The notes under the pieces were generated by a model, which was not told where the DNA came from, did not search any database, and worked only from the letters and a program-made list of their open reading frames with translations. 6,647 bases of DNA from Oscillospiraceae bacterium (lineage in GTDB: Bacteria > Bacillota > Clostridia > Oscillospirales > Ruminococcaceae). Within the stretch, counting starts at the first letter, position 1; each line of letters starts with the position of its first letter. Below are positions 1 to 5,620 of the stretch, piece after piece. A program made the translations under genes and the position numbers. The stretch spans positions 1 through 6,647 of the forward strand of contig JAGPHI010000051.1 of NCBI GenBank assembly GCA_018055565.1, written 5' to 3'.

Positions 1-42
1 CCTTGCTTGTTTACTTTTCTATTTTACACGAAATACCACAAG

Positions 43-82
43 AAAGCCACCGCTTTCAAACAGAAAAGCAGTGGCTTTTTTT
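43..82 (+). terminator. Rho-independent terminator of an upstream + strand gene off the left edge
   Basis: The arms 43-50 (AAAGCCAC) and 71-78 (GTGGCTTT) pair perfectly. A C/A mismatch follows (51/70), then five more pairs (52-56 with 65-69) and an 8-nt loop. Seven T residues (76-82) end the right arm on the + strand, which is the classical intrinsic terminator layout. The gene it serves lies outside the window. Read on the minus strand the hairpin is followed by only TTTCTTG, so it could also weakly stop the minus-strand S-component gene that ends 73 nt away. Nothing else is recognisable in 1-155. Confidence 0.8.
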
Positions 83-155
83 GTGCATAAAGACGAATAT
101 TCATCATAATCTTGCAGAATACCAACCCGAAAGCAGCAGGCGCGTTTATCAAACG

Positions 156-728
156 CTATCGCGGCAAAATCCGCGCGCGTTCAAGCGCGGGGCGCAAAGC
201 GCTGTATAATATCAAGCTTGCCGCCACGGCAATTAGCCCGTTAATCAGGCTAACCGAGGTTTTCACGGCCACAATCGGCCACACACCCGCCCACGGCAAG
301 CCATAAACCAAGCGCTGCATAATCACGGTTTTTACGGTGTAAAGCGCCACATAAGTAAGCGAGCCCGCCACCGCGCCAAGCGCCGTTTTGGATAGGCCTT
401 TGCCCGCGGGGCGCGCTTTGGCAAAAAAGCCGCACGCAATTAGCCCCGACACAAAGCCCATCGCAAATTTTGTTAAAAAGGTAATCCACGCTTCGTTTGC
501 GTATTCGCTGAATAAATCAAATAGCGCCGAGCCCATGCCCGCCGCAAGCCCACCCGGCACGCCGCCGAACAAAAGCCCGCCCAAAAGGCAAAACACATTG
601 CCCAGATGCAGCATCACGCCGTCGGTACCGGCAGGTATTTTAATGCGCAGATTGGTGCCCACAAACACCAGCGCCGCCATAATACCCACCATACAGATTG
701 TGCGTGCGTCAAATTTTTTGGTTTGCAT
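156..728 (-). CDS. ECF transporter S component (substrate-binding membrane subunit; possibly vitamin B6-type substrate)
   Basis: A 190-residue integral membrane protein with about six hydrophobic segments, the size and layout of ECF-type vitamin transporter S components. The segment around residues 31-75 is typical: a Pro-rich turn (IPAGTDGVML), then HLGNVFCLLGGLLFG, a GG(L)AAGMGSALFDL stretch, and later WITFLTKFAMGFVSG. I place it in the family of S components once called DUF1393 (riboflavin/HMP/pyridoxine-like group). In this family the S component captures the vitamin and docks on an EcfT-EcfA-EcfA' module; no module genes are nearby, so it would use one encoded elsewhere. The start at 728 is chosen because AAGGGA (738-743) lies 9 nt upstream; the in-frame ATG at 746, six codons earlier, has no ribosome binding site. 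It is divergent from a PLP-binding MocR regulator, which suggests pyridoxine-type cargo. The substrate cannot be read from the sequence. Confidence 0.82.
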   Translation of the reverse strand: MQTKKFDARTICMVGIMAALVFVGTNLRIKIPAGTDGVMLHLGNVFCLLGGLLFGGVPGGLAAGMGSALFDLFSEYANEAWITFLTKFAMGFVSGLIACGFFAKARPAGKGLSKTALGAVAGSLTYVALYTVKTVIMQRLVYGLPWAGVWPIVAVKTSVSLINGLIAVAASLILYSALRPALERARILPR

Positions 729-861
729 ACTACCCATTCCCTTCATAAGCGCGCAAAGCGGTTTTGCATAGCACCTTGCCGCGCAAGGCGCGTTTGCCCT
801 TCACGCGCACCCCTCTTTTGGCAAAAGCGCAGCGCCCTTGACAGGTGGCCCCTTTTGCCTT
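729..861 (-). promoter_or_regulatory. Hairpin-rich leader of the S-component mRNA (possible cis-regulatory RNA)
   Basis: If transcription starts about 7 nt after the TATAAT box, the leader is roughly 130 nt and dense in inverted repeats. GGCAAAAG/CTTTTGCC pairs 852-859 with 820-827 (8 bp). The second arm can instead fold on itself as the near-palindrome at 815-827. Further hairpins are 788-793 with 803-808 (6 bp, 9-nt loop), 774-779 with 783-788 (6 bp, 3-nt loop) and 753-757 with 763-767. A long-range pairing is also possible between CAAGGGCGC (832-840) and GCGCCUUG (784-791), with one bulged G. Mutually exclusive pairings are what a riboswitch or attenuator would show. I do not recognise a TPP, FMN, THF, preQ1 or cobalamin aptamer here. 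GC-rich sequence makes chance hairpins likely, so this is only a candidate. Confidence 0.35.
738..743 (-). promoter_or_regulatory. Ribosome binding site that fixes the S-component start at 728
   Basis: AAGGGA on the minus strand sits 9 nt before ATG 728. The site lies inside codons 2-3 of the longer reading that starts at 746, so the longer reading is unlikely to be the translated one. Confidence 0.65.
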
Positions 862-867
862 ATTCTT

Positions 868-873
868 ATTATA
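868..873 (-). promoter_or_regulatory. Promoter -10 box of the S-component gene
   Basis: A perfect TATAAT on the minus strand, in an AT-rich island (about 860-1000) that contrasts with the GC-rich genes. At 17-18 nt upstream there is only an AT-rich, poor -35 (ATTTTA or TATTTT), so the promoter may need an activator or be weak. The expected transcription start is near 861. Confidence 0.5.
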
Positions 874-1006
874 ATCCAGTTTGATTCTATTAAAATATCC
901 AAAAAGTAAATAATATATGGTATCAGATGCAAAAAAGCGATAGCGAGAAAGGCACAGCTACTGCACAATAAAAGCGATGGCAAATAAAATGCAGTTTAGC
1001 AAAAGG

Positions 1007-1046
1007 GCGTTTGCCGTGCGTGCAATGTACAGCGCACGGCAAACGC
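1007..1046. repeat. Perfect 14-bp inverted repeat with 12-nt spacer
   Basis: The arms GCGTTTGCCGTGCG (1007-1020) and CGCACGGCAAACGC (1033-1046) are exact reverse complements. It lies 12 bp before the tandem 22-bp repeats and well upstream of the AT-rich promoter island. No T-run follows on the + strand. On the minus strand the arm is followed by CCTTTTGC, a poor terminator tail. It may be an operator, a hairpin that insulates the two divergent transcripts, or a dispersed palindromic repeat; the sequence does not decide. Confidence 0.6.
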
Positions 1047-1058
1047 AAGGGCGCAATA

Positions 1059-1124
1059 TTTACGCAATTGATTCGATAAGTTTACGCAATTTCTAAGATA
1101 AGTTTACGCAATATCTAAGAAAGG
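1059..1124 (+). repeat. Three tandem 22-bp direct repeats, candidate operator of the MocR regulator
   Basis: Units 1059-1080, 1081-1102 and 1103-1124 each begin TTTACGCAAT and continue with a GAT/TCTAAG-like half; units 1 and 2 both end GATAAG. A further GCAAT at 1053 lies exactly 11 bp before the first unit's GCAAT (1064), so the GCAAT cores fall at 1053, 1064, 1086 and 1108, all on one face of the helix. MocR/GabR/PdxR-type regulators are known to bind direct repeats about two helical turns apart in their own promoter region. The last unit runs into the ribosome binding site of the regulator gene (AAGGA, 1121-1125), so binding should affect its own expression. The binding assignment is inferred. 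Confidence 0.65.
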
Positions 1125-1136
1125 AATGGGGTTTAT

Positions 1137-2537
1137 ATGGACAGCTTTACCATGAAATTTGCGCAAGGCACGGCGCTGTATTTGCAGCTTTATGCGGCGC
1201 TTGTGGGCGAAATCCGCGCGCAGCGCTTATCGGCGGGGGAAAGGCTGCCCTCTAAGCGTGCGCTGGCGGCGCATCTTGCGGTATCGGTAAACACGGTGGA
1301 CGCGGCCTATCAGATGTTGGTGGCGGAGGGATATGTGCAGGCAAGGGCAAAAAGCGGGTTTTATGTAAGCCGTTTACAGGGCTTTCCCGCGCAGAACAAA
1401 CGGCCGCCGCAAGATGCCTCGGCAGGCACAAACGCCGTGCAACGCGCCGCCGCGCCGTATCGCTGGCAGTTTGGCACGGGCAGTGTGGATACAGGCTTGT
1501 TTCCGTATAAGGTGTGGGGGCGCATTGCGCGTGAGGTGTTCAGCGGCCATCCCGAGCTGTTAAATCATGGCGAGCGACAGGGCGATGCCAATTTACGCGG
1601 CGCTGTGGCCGAGTATCTGCGGGAATATCGTGCAGTATCGTGCGATGCAGGGCAGATTATTATTGGCGCGGGCATCGAATATCTGCTGGGCCTTTTGGCG
1701 CATTTGCTAAATGGAACCTGCGTTGCCGTGGAGGATCCGGGCTATGCGCGGGCGCGCCGCGTGTTGCATTGTAATGGTGTGCGCACAGTGGCCGTGCCGC
1801 TGGACGAAAGCGGCCTTTGCGTATCGGCGCTGGAGCAAAGCGGCGCTGCTGCGGCATATATTACGCCAAGCCACCAATTTCCAAGCGGCATCGCCATGCC
1901 CATTGGGCGGCGATTGGCGCTTTTGGAATGGGCGCGCGCTGCAAAAGGGCGCTATTTGATAGAGGACGATTATGACAGCGAGTTTCGCTTTGACGGGCGG
2001 CCGCTGCCCGCCTTGCAAGGGCTGGACGAAAGCGGATGCGCCGTGTATATCGGCACCTTTTCAAAAAGCGTGGCGCCCTCTATCCGCATTGGGTACATGG
2101 TGCTGCCGCCCGCCCTTTTAGCGCGATATCACAAGGAATTATCGTTTTATTCGTCTACAGTTTCGCGTTTTGAGCAGCAAACGCTGTTTCGCTTTATCAG
2201 CGAGGGGCATTTTGCGCGGCATTTGGCGCGCTTGCGCATTGCGTATCGCCAAAGGCGCGATGAACTGGCGGCGGCGCTTTGCCGCGCGTTTGGCAAAAAA
2301 GCAGCGGTAGAAACCGCGCACACGGGGCTGCACCTTTTGCTGCGCATCCAAAACGGCAAAACCGAAGCGGAAATTTTGGCGCTGTGTGAAAACGCAGGCA
2401 TTAAAATTACACCCTTAAGCGAATATTACAGCGTGCCGACAAGTGATAACCAGCCTGTGTTTGTGCTGGGCTTTGCGGGCCTTTCGGGCAAGGAGCTGAA
2501 CGCGGCGGCAAACGCGCTTGCAAACGCGGTGCTGTAA
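1137..2537 (+). CDS. MocR-subfamily GntR transcriptional regulator with PLP-binding aminotransferase domain (PdxR-like)
   Basis: A 466-residue fusion typical in length for the MocR family. Residues about 10-78 form the GntR winged helix-turn-helix (LPSKRALAAHLAVSVNTVDAAY, then GYV near 65-67, with the wing ending SGFYV). A linker of about 30 residues follows, then a fold-type I aminotransferase-like domain (about 106-466). Its landmarks are EDPGY (199-203), TPSHQFPSG (243-251), EDDYDSEFR (276-284) and GTFSKSVAPS (306-315), where K310 is the expected Schiff-base lysine for PLP. All are intact, so it should bind PLP but act as a sensor, not an enzyme. The start at 1137 has AAGGA at 1121-1125, 11 nt upstream. 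Family members control PLP synthesis (PdxR), GABA use (GabR), taurine use (TauR) or transport. The divergent vitamin S component favours a PdxR-like role, but the effector is inferred. Confidence 0.9.
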   Translation: MDSFTMKFAQGTALYLQLYAALVGEIRAQRLSAGERLPSKRALAAHLAVSVNTVDAAYQMLVAEGYVQARAKSGFYVSRLQGFPAQNKRPPQDASAGTNAVQRAAAPYRWQFGTGSVDTGLFPYKVWGRIAREVFSGHPELLNHGERQGDANLRGAVAEYLREYRAVSCDAGQIIIGAGIEYLLGLLAHLLNGTCVAVEDPGYARARRVLHCNGVRTVAVPLDESGLCVSALEQSGAAAAYITPSHQFPSGIAMPIGRRLALLEWARAAKGRYLIEDDYDSEFRFDGRPLPALQGLDESGCAVYIGTFSKSVAPSIRIGYMVLPPALLARYHKELSFYSSTVSRFEQQTLFRFISEGHFARHLARLRIAYRQRRDELAAALCRAFGKKAAVETAHTGLHLLLRIQNGKTEAEILALCENAGIKITPLSEYYSVPTSDNQPVFVLGFAGLSGKELNAAANALANAVL

Positions 2538-2557
2538 AAGCGCCGCCTTGCCGTTTT

Positions 2558-3733
2558 TTATAAGCGCTCGCCTTGCGTGGGCTTTAGCAAAAACGCCGCC
2601 ACAAACCCCAGCGCAGCCGCGCCCATTGCCAGATAATGCGGCATGGCGCCGCCGCCAAGCATGCGGGCCAGCAGCGGAAACGCTACGCTGCCGAGGCTCA
2701 TGCCCAGTGCCACAAAGCCATAGCACACGCCCGCGCTGCGCTTGCCAAACAGGTCGCTTGTGGCGGCGGGCAGCACGGCGGCTTCGCCCGAATAGCAAAA
2801 CGTTAAAAGGCTATACACCACAATCACCCATAGCCCCTCGGCGCTTTTAAACCAAAACGAAAACCCGATAAGCGCTGCAAAAATTGCCAAATCGGTGTAT
2901 CTGCGCCCAATTTTATCGGAAAGCCACGGCATCAAAAGCCGCCCCGCCGCTGAAAAAAGCGAGCCGATGATAATGGCAGACAGCGCCGCCGTTTCCGAAA
3001 GGCCGCGCTGCTGCCCCAGCTCCACAATCACAGGGCTAAACAGCAAAACGGCGGGCGTTGCAAGGCAGGCCACCGCAAATAAAAGATAGTATTGTTTGGT
3101 GCGCAGCATTTCGCCCACGGTGTAGTTTTTCTCTTTCGCTTCTTTTTGCGCAGCTTCGTGCTTTGGGTTTTCCAAAATGGCCGCGCCGATGCCGCACACC
3201 ACAAGCATTACAGCACCCAGCGTAAAAAAAGTCCAGCGGATGCCCACAGCATTGATCAGCGCGCGCCCCGAAAGCGTGAGCACCGCGCCCGACGCACCCA
3301 CGGCCCCGCCCACAATGCCTGTGGCGAGGCCTTTTTTATCGGCGTACCATTTTTGCGCCGTGCTCATAACAGCGGGATACAAAAAGGCACACCCCAGCCC
3401 AACAGGCACCGAGTATACAAGATAAAAAAGCCATTCGCGCTGTGCGGGCAAAAACGATGCGCCGCAAAAGCCCGTGCACAAAAGCACCGCGCCCGCAAGC
3501 CCTGCCACGCGCGGCCCTTTTTTATCCTGCAAAAACCCGCCAATCACACAGCCAATGCCAAAAAAAGCAATGGTTAAGCTGAATATCATTACGCTGGCAT
3601 CTTCGCCAAACGTAAATTCTGCGGCCACCGCCGCCCGAAAAACGCCCCATGCGGCGGGTACCCCTGTTAAAACCTGTATCGCCGCGCCTGTCGCCAAAAT
3701 AACCCAGCGATGTTTTTGTAAAAACGCCTGCAT
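2558..3733 (-). CDS. Major facilitator superfamily permease, OFA (oxalate/formate antiporter)-like
   Basis: A 391-residue protein with about 12 hydrophobic segments in two halves, joined by a charged loop near residues 187-212 (ENPKHEAAQKEAKEKNYT). The first-half signature GGFLQDKKGPR (65-75) and its second-half counterpart WLSDKIGRR (270-278) follow the MFS loop 2-3 and loop 8-9 motifs. The N-terminal pattern (GVPAAWGVFRAAV, then a short loop and IFSLTIAFFGIG) and the FLYPAVMSTAQKWYADKKGLATGI stretch (117-140) are typical of the OFA group. The TM11 lysine used by OxlT for oxalate (in a TAKG-like context, from memory) has no counterpart in VALGMSLGSV (341-350), so oxalate is unlikely. The substrate is unknown. 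The start at 3733 has AGGA 9 nt upstream. Its stop is 20 bp from that of the convergent MocR gene. Confidence 0.85.
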   Translation of the reverse strand: MQAFLQKHRWVILATGAAIQVLTGVPAAWGVFRAAVAAEFTFGEDASVMIFSLTIAFFGIGCVIGGFLQDKKGPRVAGLAGAVLLCTGFCGASFLPAQREWLFYLVYSVPVGLGCAFLYPAVMSTAQKWYADKKGLATGIVGGAVGASGAVLTLSGRALINAVGIRWTFFTLGAVMLVVCGIGAAILENPKHEAAQKEAKEKNYTVGEMLRTKQYYLLFAVACLATPAVLLFSPVIVELGQQRGLSETAALSAIIIGSLFSAAGRLLMPWLSDKIGRRYTDLAIFAALIGFSFWFKSAEGLWVIVVYSLLTFCYSGEAAVLPAATSDLFGKRSAGVCYGFVALGMSLGSVAFPLLARMLGGGAMPHYLAMGAAALGFVAAFLLKPTQGERL

Positions 3734-3782
3734 GCATACACTTCCTTTTGCTTAGTATGTGCAGTAATTGCAAAAAATCCAA

Positions 3783-3833
3783 TTGCATGCAAATGAGAAG
3801 TGAGGATTAAAAGGCTGGTGTTTAGAAACGCAA
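3783..3833 (-). promoter_or_regulatory. Weak promoter candidate and palindrome upstream of the MFS permease
   Basis: On the minus strand TTGCGT (3828-3833), a 16-nt spacer and TTTAAT (3806-3811) form a plausible but weak promoter, giving a leader of about 65 nt. Just downstream lies the 10-bp palindrome TTGCATGCAA (3783-3792), and its half AATTGCA recurs 15 bp further on (3766-3772 and 3781-3787). This could be an operator. The evidence is pattern only. Confidence 0.3.
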
Positions 3834-3834
3834 A

Positions 3835-3881
3835 GCAAAAACGCTGATACAAATGCACATTTGTGCATTTGTATCAGCGTT
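3835..3881 (-). terminator. Strong rho-independent terminator of the kdu operon (20-bp perfect stem)
   Basis: Positions 3840-3859 and 3862-3881 are perfect reverse complements, giving a stem of 19-20 bp with a 2-4 nt loop. On the minus strand the second arm runs into TTTTTGC, the expected U-tract, while on the + strand only TT follows. It begins 41 nt after the stop codon of the last gene of the kdu operon, so it ends that transcript and separates it from the MFS permease, which is on the same strand downstream. The stem is unusually long for an intrinsic terminator. Confidence 0.85.
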
Positions 3882-3921
3882 ACATGGCAATCAAACAGCA
3901 TACGCTTTGCGCGTTGCGGCC

Positions 3922-4710
3922 TTATGCCTCTGTGCCAAAAATTTGCAGTGCGCTCAGCGCGGGGAACGGGCTTTCGTCGGTTTCGTCTTTTTTCATTTCA
4001 CAAAGACGTGCCCACGCAATTTTGCGCGCGGGGATAGCAAAATGCTGCGGCAGCGCCGTTTTTTGCAAAGAAAAGGTTTCGCGGCTGCCATCAGAAAATT
4101 CCACCGATACCGTGTGCCACCAATTGTCGTGCGGGAAATCGCAGCGGATGGTGATGCCCACGCCGTCGCATTGCACGGTGCGGCCAAACTGCACGGTAAA
4201 AGCGGCGTCCTCGCGGCGCTGAATGCCCCAGCTTTCATACGGCCAAACGCCGTGCCCGTGGTTTGCGGTGTTGCCGTTGATGGCATTGCGCGCCGCAAAC
4301 ACGGCCTCGCCGCGGGTTTCTACATTGGCGATGGCATGCGGGAACAGGGCTTCGTTTTGATGATGGTCATACGGGTTTTGCGCTAGGTCGCGCCGCGCGG
4401 CAATCTCTGTGGCGGTGGCCGTGCGCGCCATTAAAAAGTGGCGTTCGCCGCAAAAGCTTTTGGGGCAGTAAGAGGAACGCTTTTCGCCAAAGGGAACGGG
4501 CAGCGTGTAGCACTTATCTGCAAGGTATAACACTGCCTCGGGCATAGAATCCTCTAAGCGCGCGGCCACAAAAACGCCAGCCTCGCTGCTTTCCAACACA
4601 ATTGCGTCGCCCTCGGCATAGGCTGCCTCATAAAGCAGCTGTGCGCTTTCGGCATCGTCAATTTGCGCCATTACCGCCCCTGCGGCATTGATAATTTTTA
4701 TTGTCAGCAT
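3922..4710 (-). CDS. Kdu-operon protein of unknown function, cytosolic, discoidin-like C-terminal part
   Basis: A 262-residue protein without signal peptide or membrane segment. I do not recognise a named enzyme. Residues 1-95 look like a beta-rich domain that ends in an aromatic/Cys-containing patch (FCGERHFLMART, 86-97). Residues 107-262 resemble a galactose-binding/discoidin-like beta-sandwich: NPYDHHQNEALFPHAIANVETR (112-133), FAARNAINGNTANHGHGVWPYESWG (138-162), VQFGR (173-177), IRCDFPHDNWW (188-198), VEFSDGS (203-209) and SPFPALSALQIFG (247-259). The many His, Asn, Trp and acidic residues in the middle suggest a ligand or metal site. The start at 4710 is preferred: AGGTG (4717-4721) is 6 nt upstream, whereas the GTG at 4719 lies inside that site. 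It begins 12 nt after kduD, so translational coupling is likely. A sugar-binding or sugar-epimer-handling role in uronate metabolism is inference. Confidence 0.8.
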   Translation of the reverse strand: MLTIKIINAAGAVMAQIDDAESAQLLYEAAYAEGDAIVLESSEAGVFVAARLEDSMPEAVLYLADKCYTLPVPFGEKRSSYCPKSFCGERHFLMARTATATEIAARRDLAQNPYDHHQNEALFPHAIANVETRGEAVFAARNAINGNTANHGHGVWPYESWGIQRREDAAFTVQFGRTVQCDGVGITIRCDFPHDNWWHTVSVEFSDGSRETFSLQKTALPQHFAIPARKIAWARLCEMKKDETDESPFPALSALQIFGTEA

Positions 4711-4716
4711 CGTGTG

Positions 4717-4721
4717 CACCT
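4717..4721 (-). promoter_or_regulatory. Ribosome binding site fixing the start of the third kdu-operon gene
   Basis: AGGTG on the minus strand, 6 nt before ATG 4710 and 1 nt after the kduD stop. The alternative GTG start (4719) overlaps the site and would have no ribosome binding site of its own. Confidence 0.55.
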
Positions 4722-4722
4722 A

Positions 4723-5520
4723 TTAAGGCTGTTTGCCAATATAGGCAAGGATGCCGCCGTCCACATACAGCACGTGGCCGTTTACAAAATTGGATGCATC
4801 GCTGGCAAGGAACACGGCGGGGCCCATCAAGTCCTCGGGTGTGCCCCAACGCGCGGCGGGGGTTTTGGAAATGATAAACTGGTCAAACGGATGGCGCGTG
4901 CCATCTGCCTGCAATTCGCGCAAGGGGGCGGTTTGCGGTGTTTCGATATAGCCGGGGCCAATGCCGTTGCACTGGATATTGTGCTCGCCATATTCCGAGC
5001 AGATATTGCGTGTCAACATTTTCAGGCCGCCTTTGGCTGCCGCATAAGCTGACACGGTTTCGCGCCCAAGCTCGCTCATCATCGAGCAGATATTGATAAT
5101 TTTGCCGTGGCCCTTTTTAATCATCGAGGGAATCACCATTTTTGATACGATAAACGGCGCATTCAAATCCACGTCAATCACCTTGCGGAAATCGGCGGCG
5201 CTCATTTCGCACATGGGAACGCGCTTGATGATGCCTGCATTGTTTACCAAAATGTCCACAATGCCAACCTCGGCTTCAATTTTGGCAACCATGCCTTGCA
5301 CAGCGTCTTCGTCCGTTACATCGCACACATAGCCGTGCGCAGTGATGCCCTCGGCCTTGTAAGCGGCTACGCCCTTGTCCACAAGGTCTTGGTTGATATC
5401 GTTAAAAACAATGGTTGCGCCGGCTGCGGCCATGCCTGTGGCCATAGCAAAGCCGATGCCGTAGCTTGCGCCCGTAATCAGGGCAATTTTGCCGTCAAGT
5501 CTAAAATCGTTCATGTTCAT
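4723..5520 (-). CDS. kduD: 2-dehydro-3-deoxy-D-gluconate 5-dehydrogenase (short-chain dehydrogenase/reductase)
   Basis: A 265-residue classical SDR that reduces 3-deoxy-D-glycero-2,5-hexodiulosonate to 2-keto-3-deoxygluconate with NAD(P)H in the cytosol. Visible motifs are the cofactor-binding TGASYGIG (16-23), the acidic D67 in the CDVTD segment, NNAG (93-96) and the full catalytic set N120, S146, Y159 and K163 (YAAAK). PGYIETP (189-195) follows the active site, and the C-terminal NGHVLYVDGG (247-256) is typical of the family. Closely similar proteins are often annotated gluconate 5-dehydrogenase; the kduI gene directly upstream makes the KduD role much more likely. AAAGGA lies 12 nt upstream of ATG 5520; a second ATG two codons in is further from it. 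It is separated from kduI by 100 nt of structured RNA and followed after 12 nt by the third operon gene. Confidence 0.92.
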   Translation of the reverse strand: MNMNDFRLDGKIALITGASYGIGFAMATGMAAAGATIVFNDINQDLVDKGVAAYKAEGITAHGYVCDVTDEDAVQGMVAKIEAEVGIVDILVNNAGIIKRVPMCEMSAADFRKVIDVDLNAPFIVSKMVIPSMIKKGHGKIINICSMMSELGRETVSAYAAAKGGLKMLTRNICSEYGEHNIQCNGIGPGYIETPQTAPLRELQADGTRHPFDQFIISKTPAARWGTPEDLMGPAVFLASDASNFVNGHVLYVDGGILAYIGKQP

Positions 5521-5547
5521 GTTTTATACCGTTCCTTTCTTGGGGCA

Positions 5548-5584
5548 TTGCACTTTGCACGCCGATGCGGCGCGCAAGATGCAA
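5548..5584 (-). other. Intercistronic stem-loop just before kduD
   Basis: The minus-strand RNA can form a 10-bp stem, TTGCGCGCCG with CGGCGTGCAA (one G-U pair, 3-nt loop). Outside it is a further 5-bp stem, TTGCA/TGCAA, across a 2-by-2 internal loop. No T-run follows, so it is not a terminator. It ends about 10 nt before the kduD ribosome binding site (AAAGGA) and could protect or separate the kduI and kduD parts of the transcript. Confidence 0.6.
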
Positions 5585-5590
5585 AACCGA

Positions 5591-5614
5591 GTTTGAAAGA
5601 GCTGCCTTTCAAAC
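5591..5614 (-). other. 9-bp hairpin directly after the kduI stop codon
   Basis: GTTTGAAAG and CTTTCAAAC (5591-5599 and 5606-5614) are perfect complements around a 6-nt loop, starting 6 nt after the kduI stop. On the minus strand the sequence after it is TCGGTTTTGC, so termination would be weak at best. It may attenuate transcription partially or stabilise the kduI mRNA end. Confidence 0.5.
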
Positions 5615-5620
5615 AAATAA

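Noticed and set aside
729..861. Known vitamin riboswitch (TPP, FMN, THF, preQ1, cobalamin) in the S-component leader
   Set aside because: I looked for hallmark aptamer segments such as the TPP CUGAGA motif and found none.
933..978. Direct repeat AAAAGCGAT at 933-941 and 970-978
   Set aside because: Only 9 bp, 37 bp apart, in low-complexity AT-rich DNA; it could arise by chance and has no clear partner site.
1126..1155. Nine-codon upstream reading frame overlapping the MocR start
   Set aside because: Its ATG directly abuts the AAGGA site with no spacer, so it is unlikely to be translated, and the peptide has no regulatory feature.
2503..2569. Terminator between the convergent MocR and MFS genes
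   Set aside because: A run of six T follows a GCCGCC segment on the + strand, and AGCGC/GCGCT can pair on both strands, but the stems are only 5-6 bp with large loops. The stop region may work weakly, but I cannot support a defined terminator.
3754..3782. Promoter-like TTGGAT-17 nt-CATACT before the MFS permease
   Set aside because: The implied transcription start would fall within the ribosome binding site, and both boxes are poor matches.
3853..4386. Long + strand open frame opposite the third kdu-operon gene
   Set aside because: It lies entirely antisense to a well-supported gene, starts inside the terminator stem and has no ribosome binding site; GC-rich coding DNA commonly leaves such open frames. 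The same applies to other antisense frames over the MFS, kduD, kduI and MocR genes.
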